From positions 1 to 30,764 of the forward strand of contig CAYYNP010000092.1 in the NCBI GenBank assembly GCA_964472545.1: a stretch of DNA of 30,764 nt. Reading direction: 5' to 3'. The first letter of the stretch is position 1. Each line of letters begins with the position of its first letter. The position numbers and the translations under genes are program-made. This stretch comes from CAYYNP01 sp964472545 (lineage in GTDB: Bacteria; Planctomycetota; Planctomycetia; Pirellulales; Thermoguttaceae). Shown here one piece after another: positions 24,806-30,764 of this stretch. Below the pieces are notes generated by a model. It made no database searches. It was not told the origin of the DNA and saw only the letters and a list, made by a program, of their open reading frames with translations.

Positions 24806-26101
24806 TTAGCGATCGACGTCGTCCGTCGCCCGGTTTGTCTCGCTGGAAGTTGCCGGCTTCTCTGCTTCCGCCGACTGACTCGCCTCCTCCGGCTTCTCCG
24901 ATCCGGCAGCGGGGGCCTCGTTCTGGCCGATTCCCCAGAAGCCTTGCGACGCACGATTGACCTTGGGGATCAGCGTCATAGCGGCGATGAAGAAGCCCAG
25001 CCCTTCGACCGTGAGCAGAATGCCCTGCATCCGCGTCCAAACGGTCGCGACGAGTGTCAGCGCCATAATCGCTCCGGCAGGAAGGACAATGCCCGCCAGT
25101 GCGGGCAAGACCGGCATCAGCGTAAGGGCGCGGACTCCGATGACGGCAATCGCGACGCCGGCGGAGGCGGCGATCGCCGGCCCCAAGGACAAGTACTCCT
25201 GGGCGAAGTACATCAGGGGATAGGCACCGGCGAAGGTACCCACCGTCAGCAGCAGCATCCATCGATCGAATCGGGGCGCCGACGCCGCCTGGACCACCAG
25301 CCCTACGAGAATGCCGAAGACGATCACGCTGATCGGACCCAGCCAGGTCAGCTCTCCCAGGCGGTCGATGGGCGCGATCCCCAGCACATCGAGGCGGACC
25401 GGCTGTCCGAACAACAGCCGCTGGTAGTCCCACCGATACGTACTGGCGCTGGCCGAGCGGTCGACGCTGGTGGGCTGCAGGGAGAGCTCCAACAGCCGCA
25501 CGTCCGATCCGTTGGCGGTCAGCGAAACCTGGAACTGGTCGAGAATGGCGGCCGGCGGGACCGACAACTCGTACAAGCCCTTGCCCACGGCGGCGTAAGT
25601 CACGTCGAGCGAGGTCGGCTCGGTCGGCAACTCGCCGCGCCATACCAGCTTGCCGTCGCGCAGCACGACCTCCTCGCTCGACTGATCGGCCACGATGACC
25701 GACAGTTCCGCCAGGGAGATGATTCGCGGGGGCAAGGGCAGTTCGATTTCGCATTCGCCGGCTTCCTGCCCGGGATGCTCCGCCTGGATCTTGCCGGTGA
25801 ACCGCGCCTCGTAGATCGATTCCGGCGAGACCGTGCCCACGCTTAGCCGCGGCGTGAGTGCGACCTCTGCCGTGAAGCTTCGCACCCGAGCCAAAGGCAC
25901 TTCGGCAGCCGGCTCCGCCGACTCTTCGATTTGCACGGCCTGCGCCTTCTCGTCAGGGCGCTCCGAACTGCACCATTCGGATTTACTTGCCGATTCTCGT
26001 ACCGACTGCACCGCCGGTAGCAGCAAGCCAATCAGGACCGCGAGAACGATCACCACCACCAGCAACTCGACCAGTGTAAACGCACGGCGTGGACCAAGCA
26101 T
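24806..26101 (-). CDS. Prepilin-leader protein with CreD-like polytopic membrane domain
   Basis: The 431-residue protein starts at the ATG ending at 26101. CCTCC on the plus strand at 26108-26112 gives a GGAGG 6 nt upstream and excludes the longer frame to 26347. Residues 1-30 (MLGPRRAFTLVELLVVVIVLAV) are a canonical type IV prepilin leader and helix, as in DUF1559-type planctomycete pseudopilins, yet the DUF1559 body is absent. A soluble beta-rich region follows (about 65-255). About six hydrophobic segments (about 265-400) come next, then a charged Ser/Glu/Ala tail. Phrases such as YFAQEYLSLGPA and TVEGLGFFIAAMTLIPKVN resemble the C-terminal membrane part of CreD inner-membrane proteins; this is my own remote comparison. 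Prepilin-peptidase processing and its purpose here are unknown. It is convergent with the NTPase gene. Confidence 0.72.
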   Translation of the reverse strand: MLGPRRAFTLVELLVVVIVLAVLIGLLLPAVQSVRESASKSEWCSSERPDEKAQAVQIEESAEPAAEVPLARVRSFTAEVALTPRLSVGTVSPESIYEARFTGKIQAEHPGQEAGECEIELPLPPRIISLAELSVIVADQSSEEVVLRDGKLVWRGELPTEPTSLDVTYAAVGKGLYELSVPPAAILDQFQVSLTANGSDVRLLELSLQPTSVDRSASASTYRWDYQRLLFGQPVRLDVLGIAPIDRLGELTWLGPISVIVFGILVGLVVQAASAPRFDRWMLLLTVGTFAGAYPLMYFAQEYLSLGPAIAASAGVAIAVIGVRALTLMPVLPALAGIVLPAGAIMALTLVATVWTRMQGILLTVEGLGFFIAAMTLIPKVNRASQGFWGIGQNEAPAAGSEKPEEASQSAEAEKPATSSETNRATDDVDR

Positions 26102-26391
<290 letters not shown>

Positions 26392-27480
26392 TCACCGCCG
26401 GGCACATCGCTCTCGTGCCGTTTCCGGTGGAAGGACCCTGTCAAGTTCCTCGGGACGTTCGCGAAACCAACGGGCGACGAGCAGGGACGCGTCGAGGTCT
26501 TCCGGGGCGATCAGCCCCGGCGATCGGTCATCGCGGGGAAACGCGGCGTCGAGCGCCGCCAGGCAACGCGTCGACGCTTGCCGGCCGTTCGGGCCGCGCC
26601 GGACGGCCATGATGCGCCCCTCTCGGATCAGGTACCAGTTCTCCTTGCCGCGCCCGACGCGGGCCGGATAGACGAAGCTGCGGCCGTAGGCTTCGCGCAG
26701 ACGTTGCAGGTACGCGGATAGCCGCGACAGGTCTTCGTGGGCGTCGCGCAGCCGGGCCGCCAACTCAAACCGCCGGCCGTCGGACACATGCGTCATCGCC
26801 TTTTGCAGGCGGCGCAACACGGCGTCGTCGCGGCCGGCCAGGAAGTCGGCCGCCGCTTCAGTCCGATCGCCGTACTCCTGCCGCGAGCAGGCCGACGCAC
26901 AGGGTGCCAGGCACGTGCCCACGACCCCACGAATGCACTGCGCCTGGCGATCCTGGGGAAACAAATCCAGTTGATCGGAAAACGGAACGTCGGTATTCCG
27001 CCGGCAGTCGCGTAGGGCAAAACAATCGTTCAGCCGGCGCACGCTGCGGCGAAACTGGCGGTTGGCGGGAACCGGCCCGAACGTCCGGCCGCCCGTCGCG
27101 GCAGGCTTCACCGATACGTACGCCCGTGGCGCGGAGCCGCCGCCGATACAGACGTAGCCGCGCCGAATCCTGTCGGGATTCCCCCGCACGTTCAGCCGCG
27201 GCTGCCAGCGACGGATCAACTCCAATTCGCGCAGCCAGGCCGTTAGTTCGTGTCCCACGCTTTCCCAGACGAGGCTTCTGGCCTCTTCGGCGATCCGGCG
27301 GACCTTGGCCGAGGCCGGCGTGCCCGTGAAGTAGCTTAGCAGTCGGTCTTGCAGGCTCTTCGACTGTCCGACGTAGATCAGTTCGTCCGCAGCGTCGATC
27401 ATCCCGTAGACGCCCGGTGTGCTCGGACATTGCCGGCGTAACGTGCGCCGCGTGGCCGCGTTACCGCCGGCCAGAGGCAT
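26392..27480 (-). CDS. GIY-YIG nuclease related to UvrC N-terminal half (Cho-like)
   Basis: The 362-residue protein (start ATG ending at 27480; an upstream ATG at 27588 adds 36 residues, and neither has a good Shine-Dalgarno) has a GIY-YIG domain (about 22-105): TPGVYGM, then IYVGQS (35-40), Arg 46 and a Glu near 85-87. A cysteine cluster follows (C153, C159, C182-x7-C190-x3-C194, C198), matching the region that holds an Fe-S cluster in UvrC. A UVR motif (about 222-254, GRRFELAARLRDAHEDL) for UvrB contact comes next. The RNase H-like nuclease and HhH domains that make the 5' incision in full UvrC are missing. Like E. coli Cho it would cut only on the 3' side, but unlike Cho it keeps the UVR helix. 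A role in nucleotide excision repair is inferred. Confidence 0.82.
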   Translation of the reverse strand: MPLAGGNAATRRTLRRQCPSTPGVYGMIDAADELIYVGQSKSLQDRLLSYFTGTPASAKVRRIAEEARSLVWESVGHELTAWLRELELIRRWQPRLNVRGNPDRIRRGYVCIGGGSAPRAYVSVKPAATGGRTFGPVPANRQFRRSVRRLNDCFALRDCRRNTDVPFSDQLDLFPQDRQAQCIRGVVGTCLAPCASACSRQEYGDRTEAAADFLAGRDDAVLRRLQKAMTHVSDGRRFELAARLRDAHEDLSRLSAYLQRLREAYGRSFVYPARVGRGKENWYLIREGRIMAVRRGPNGRQASTRCLAALDAAFPRDDRSPGLIAPEDLDASLLVARWFRERPEELDRVLPPETARERCARR

Positions 27481-28053
27481 CGTCGTCGTGCGGGGCCGAA
27501 AAGCCGACGCCCACACACTCGCACCGAAACCGTCGAACCTCGTGTTGGCTTGCAAGGAAATCACGTTCGTCAACGCTCGGGTGGGCATTGGGAATGCGCG
27601 AGCGGGCCGCCCGTCGCCGGCAACTCATTCTAGCCTGCCTCACCGTCAAACCGGAAGACCACCGCGGCGGAGGGTCCCAACGACCTACCACATCCTGCAA
27701 AGGGAACCGATCCAGAACTTGATAGTGCTCGGTTCTGGGAACGTTGCGTTGATATACGAGGCATCTGTCTGATTCCAATGCCGTGCAGAGCCGTGGGCTG
27801 GCGGCGTTTTCCACTGTCTGCCGCATGACGTTCGTCCTCTCATCGGTGGCGCCGGTCGCCGCCGGGTGTTGCATCGGAGATTCTCAACGCCGATACTGGC
27901 AGCGGAGTCGGCTTCCGCTGCCTGCCGCCAGGAGCCAGGATGCGGATTGTCGCCCGTGGCCTTTTTCGCGCCCGGAAGGCGGCCGCACGGACGGCCCTCT
28001 TGGAGCGACCGGGGAAGAACCGCCTACTCGCACCGCAACCAGAGAGCATCCAC
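27481..28053. other. Divergent intergenic region upstream of the nuclease and sulfatase genes
   Basis: These 573 bp contain the possible upstream extension of the nuclease gene (to 27588), a perfect 9-bp hairpin (27898-27922) and open frames that run into the sulfatase gene. None of the short frames has initiation signals or a recognisable product. I could not pick out a confident promoter for either gene. Confidence 0.45.
27898..27922. repeat. Perfect 9-bp palindrome (GGCAGCGGA family)
   Basis: GGCAGCGGA (27898-27906) pairs exactly with TCCGCTGCC (27914-27922) across a 7-nt loop. It lies in the divergent gap before the sulfatase gene, where a terminator is not expected. A REP-like dispersed palindrome is the likeliest explanation. 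Confidence 0.65.
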
Positions 28054-29490
28054 ATGACCAAGTTCCTTACCGCCTACGCCAAGACCGGTTGCCGCCGGCG
28101 GTCTTCGCGTCAACTTCTGCACCCTGTTGCTACACAAGGCGCGCTGTTTCTTGTGGTTGTGTTTCTGCTAGCCGGTTGCGCCAACGCGGCGATAGCCGAG
28201 TCGAATAGCCCACCCAACATCGTCCTGATCCTCGCCGACGATATGGGCTACGGCGACCTGGGCTGCTACGGATGCACCGACACCAACACGCCCGTGCTCG
28301 ATCGCTTGGCCGCCGAAGGGGTTCGCTTTACCGACTACTACGCCAACGCTCCGGAATGCAGCCCCACGCGGACCGCGCTGATGACCGGGCGCTATCAACA
28401 GCGCGTCGGCGGGCTGGAGTGTGCCATCGGCACCGGCAACGTGGGCCGCTACGACGACGCCGTCCGGCTGGCCGAGAACCACGACCTGGGTCTGCCGCCG
28501 GCGCAGAACGTGCTGGTCTCGGGCTTGAAATCGGCCGGCTATACGGTCGTGGGATTCGGCAAGTGGCATCTCGGCTACGAGCCGAAGTTCGGGCCGCTGA
28601 AGCACGGCTTCGACCGGTTCTTCGGCCCGGCCGGCGGGGGCGTCGATTACTTCTACCACTGCGAATGGGACGGCACGCCGATGCTCTTTGACGACGAAGA
28701 GCCGGTCCACCGCGAGGGCTACCTCACCGATCTGATCACCGACCGCGCGGTCGAGTTTGTCCGCCGCCACGACACGGCCCGGCCATTCTTTCTCTACCTG
28801 CCGTATACCTGCCCTCACACGCCGATCCAACACCCCGACCGCAAACCGCCCGAGGCCCGCACGCAGGAGAACTGGAACCAGGGGGCGCGGGAGACTTACG
28901 TGCTGATGAACGAGCGGCTCGACCGCAGCATCGGCCGGGTGTTGCAGGCGATCGACCGACGGAAGCTGGCCCAAAACACGCTGGTGATCTTCGCCAGCGA
29001 CAACGGCGGCACCAAGCTCGCCCGCAACGCCCCGTTTTCCGGCACCAAGGGCGGGCTGTTCGAGGGCGGCATCCGCGAGCCGTGCATCGTGCGTTTCCCG
29101 GGGCGCATCCGTCCCGGTACGGTGAGCGGTCAGATGGCGATCATGATGGACTTCACCGTCTCGATCCTCCGCGTCGCCGGCGCCGCGCCGCCGGAGGACC
29201 TGCCGCCGGACGGGATCGACGTGCTGAAGCTCGTTGAAGACGCCAGCCCACCGATCCCCCGCACCCTTTACTTCCGCCAGCGCCGCGGCGAGCGAACGTG
29301 GCGCGCGGTGCGTCACGGCCCGATGAAGTACCTCAGCCGACAAGACGGCGAGACCATCCAAGAGCACCTCTTCGACCTCCGCCGCGACCCGGGCGAGAAG
29401 GTCAACCTGCTCGACGCCCGGCCCGAGACCACGGCCCACTTGAAGCGCCTGCTGGCCGACTGGGAGAAGGACGTACGGCCAAGCCGGTGA
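28054..29490 (+). CDS. Type I sulfatase lipoprotein (S1 family, Cys-type)
   Basis: The 478-residue protein starts at ATG 28054 (AGAGAG upstream is only a fair site; the frame opens earlier, at 27940). A lipoprotein signal with VVVFLLAGC puts the lipidated Cys at residue 42. The sulfatase domain begins NIVLILADDMGYGDLGCYG (metal-binding Asp pair). The catalytic consensus CSPTR-x4-GR starts at Cys 102, which is converted to formylglycine by a maturation enzyme not found in this window. GFGKWHLG and FASDNGG supply the other conserved active-site Lys/His and Asp/Asn. S1 enzymes hydrolyse sulfate esters, mostly on glycans in this phylum. The protein should be anchored in the envelope, complementing the lyase and glycosidases. 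The gene stands alone. Confidence 0.92.
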   Translation: MTKFLTAYAKTGCRRRSSRQLLHPVATQGALFLVVVFLLAGCANAAIAESNSPPNIVLILADDMGYGDLGCYGCTDTNTPVLDRLAAEGVRFTDYYANAPECSPTRTALMTGRYQQRVGGLECAIGTGNVGRYDDAVRLAENHDLGLPPAQNVLVSGLKSAGYTVVGFGKWHLGYEPKFGPLKHGFDRFFGPAGGGVDYFYHCEWDGTPMLFDDEEPVHREGYLTDLITDRAVEFVRRHDTARPFFLYLPYTCPHTPIQHPDRKPPEARTQENWNQGARETYVLMNERLDRSIGRVLQAIDRRKLAQNTLVIFASDNGGTKLARNAPFSGTKGGLFEGGIREPCIVRFPGRIRPGTVSGQMAIMMDFTVSILRVAGAAPPEDLPPDGIDVLKLVEDASPPIPRTLYFRQRRGERTWRAVRHGPMKYLSRQDGETIQEHLFDLRRDPGEKVNLLDARPETTAHLKRLLADWEKDVRPSR

Positions 29491-29496
29491 AGGGGG

Positions 29497-29528
29497 CACT
29501 CTTCGGAGTGTGGCGGCAAGTCGCCGCC
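29497..29528 (+). terminator. Double hairpin just after the sulfatase gene
   Basis: CACTC-TTCG-GAGTG (29497-29510) has the very stable C(UUCG)G tetraloop, and GGCGGC-AAGTC-GCCGCC (29512-29528) follows one base later. The pair starts 7 nt after the stop codon, ideal for mRNA 3' end formation, but no T-run follows. It may equally be one of the dispersed palindromic elements used as a 3' stabiliser. Confidence 0.5.
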
Positions 29529-29600
29529 TTGATCTTCCATGAGCACGAGTTTCTTCATGAAAGTCGATGCGTATCGAGCGACCACAGCCGGGTTCATGCA

Positions 29601-29613
29601 TGGCCGAAGGCCA
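29601..29613. repeat. Short palindrome shared with 11368-11380
   Basis: TGGCCGAAGGCCA is the exact reverse complement of the 13-nt hairpin at 11368-11380. Both copies lie in gaps between convergent genes. At this length it may be part of a longer degenerate dispersed repeat. Confidence 0.45.
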
Positions 29614-29690
29614 ATCACGACTCCCGTCCGCGAGGCCGCAATCCCGTAGATCCCGTTATCCCGTCCACGCCTTACTCGGCGAATCCAGTC

Positions 29691-30497
29691 CTACCCGCGC
29701 ACCCTCCGCCGCCATGCCAGCGCCAACCCAACGCCGCCGGTGATGCCCAAGAGGACCACACAACTCGGCTCCGGAACGGCCAGCACGCCGACCTGATCGG
29801 CGTTCAGGGCGACGTTGTAGAAGCGGAGATCGTCAATGCGGCCTTCGGTGTAGTTGGCGAAAGGGGTACCCCAGGTGCGGCCGAAGCGGGCGCCGATCGT
29901 ATACCAGTTTGGCGTCGTGCCGGTGTATCTCTCCGGCGAGTTGTCGAATGCATTCAGTTCGCCGTCGATGTAGAGTTGCCGGCGATAGCCCCCCGGTTCG
30001 TTCTGCACATAGACCACGTGGTGCCATGTATCGTCGTTGATCGCCACGGTTGAGCGAATGGTCCCGCCGCTGGGATGGTACTGGTCGAATTGGATTCCCC
30101 CCGTCACCGGCGCCAGGAAGTGCCTCGAATTCCCATACGTGGAATTGCATTCGACGTAGATACCACCCACTTTGGTTCCCGGGATGTTGCCCGCGGGAAG
30201 GTTCACCCAGCCGGCGATCGAGAAGATCGGCACGTCGGTCGCCCCGCCGGGCACGTTCGAGCGTTGCAGCTTGACGAAGTCGTCGACGCCGTCCAGTTCG
30301 AGGACGCTTCCCCGCTCGGCGTCCGCGACGATCCCCGCCCCGTTGGTCAACGTTCCGTCATTCGTTCCCGTTACGTCGGAAGCATCCGCGTCGAACGGAT
30401 AGTGATGCGTCGGCGTCGGCATGACGGTGTCGGCTGAGACGTGGGTTGCGCCTGCGAGCACGGCCAACGCCGCAACGAACGTCGTAGAGCGAAGCAT
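29691..30497 (-). CDS. LamG-domain protein with PEP-CTERM sorting signal
   Basis: The 268-residue protein has a signal peptide (about 1-22, VLAGATHVSA). A LamG/concanavalin-like jellyroll covers about 30-235, with FSIAGWVN, WHHVVYVQN, LYIDGELN and GRIDDLRFYN marking the strands. It ends with VPEPSCVVLLG, a hydrophobic helix and RRRVRG, the PEP-CTERM tripartite signal processed by exosortase. It is therefore exported and probably anchored or released at the outer surface. LamG modules bind carbohydrate or protein, and the ligand here is unknown. GGAGG 7 nt upstream supports the start. No exosortase gene is in this window. It is convergent with the sulfatase gene. Confidence 0.88.
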   Translation of the reverse strand: MLRSTTFVAALAVLAGATHVSADTVMPTPTHHYPFDADASDVTGTNDGTLTNGAGIVADAERGSVLELDGVDDFVKLQRSNVPGGATDVPIFSIAGWVNLPAGNIPGTKVGGIYVECNSTYGNSRHFLAPVTGGIQFDQYHPSGGTIRSTVAINDDTWHHVVYVQNEPGGYRRQLYIDGELNAFDNSPERYTGTTPNWYTIGARFGRTWGTPFANYTEGRIDDLRFYNVALNADQVGVLAVPEPSCVVLLGITGGVGLALAWRRRVRG

Positions 30498-30542
30498 GAT
30501 GTTGCCTCCATTGGTCCGTGGTAGGATTTGTGTTCAGATTAC

Positions 30543-30737
30543 CTATCTGCTCAGCAGCCGTTTCCGCCGACCATAGACGAATAGCCCGATGACACTGAGA
30601 CAAGTGGTCAGGAGGATAACGGAGGAGGGTTCGGGCATGCAAATGAAATTGGCACCGTCCTCGAAACTTGTGCCTTGTCTGCGGTGATGTATGGACATCA
30701 TACCATACAAGTTGTTTTGTTTCAACGGGTTTGGCAC
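30543..30737 (-). pseudogene. Remnant of a PEP-CTERM protein gene
   Basis: This 64-codon frame (GTG start, with an in-frame TAG a few codons upstream) ends in MPEPSSVILLTTCLSVIGLFVYGRRKR split over residues 34-60, an unmistakable PEP-CTERM sorting signal. It lacks a signal peptide and any domain before it, so it could not be exported as it stands. It most likely is the decayed 3' end of a gene whose remainder lay beyond 30764 or was deleted. The local sequence is more AT-rich than the neighbouring genes. A frameshift just upstream is an alternative. Confidence 0.5.
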
Positions 30738-30764
30738 AAAACCGTGGTCCAGCTAAGCAACAGT

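Noticed and set aside
27783..28208. Short plus-strand open frames before the sulfatase gene
   Set aside because: They overlap the sulfatase start in another frame, have no ribosome binding site and give no recognisable protein.

Overview
The window looks like chromosomal DNA from a GC-rich planctomycete of the Pirellulales type. This is an inference. It rests on the combination of a planctomycete-style ECF sigma factor beside a giant WD40/TPR Ser/Thr kinase, a type I sulfatase lipoprotein, prepilin-type N-termini, PEP-CTERM tails on LamG proteins, VIT-VWA and GYF/zinc-ribbon proteins, and short palindromic repeats in most intergenic gaps. I see no rRNA, tRNA, CRISPR array, phage genes or transposase.

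Layout. 1-4676 (+): a promoter, a heparinase II/III-like polysaccharide lyase and a DUF5060-type glycoside hydrolase with a calcium-binding aspartate-rich tail, probably one operon. 4677-5265: non-coding, with a 19-bp tandem repeat and a double hairpin. 5266-11146 (+): ECF sigma factor and a receptor-like Ser/Thr kinase with two predicted 7-bladed WD40 propellers. 11454-13892 (-): VIT-VWA protein. 14220-15953 (+): OLD-like ATPase with a TOPRIM-like C-terminus, whose base usage looks different from its neighbours. 16138-17228 (-): two small unknown proteins, one secreted. 17348-19999 (+): GH78-like alpha-L-rhamnosidase. 20115-24798 (+): coiled-coil protein, HExxH lipoprotein, zinc-ribbon/GYF membrane protein and a membrane-inserted P-loop NTPase. 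24806-27480 (-): a prepilin-leader protein with a CreD-like membrane domain, and a GIY-YIG/UvrC-like nuclease. 28054-29490 (+): sulfatase. 29691-30737 (-): LamG PEP-CTERM protein and a PEP-CTERM remnant.

How the genes may work together. The lyase, clan-A glycosidase, rhamnosidase and sulfatase together suggest degradation of a sulfated, rhamnose- and uronate-containing polysaccharide. The sigma factor and kinase form a typical signalling pair. The least familiar parts are the prepilin/CreD-like chimera (24806-26101), the two-gene unit of GYF membrane protein plus membrane-inserted NTPase (22217-24798), and several families of paired inverted palindromes (REPIN-like). Two of the palindromes sit inside reading frames, where they supply the C-terminal tail of one protein and the N-terminal region of another.
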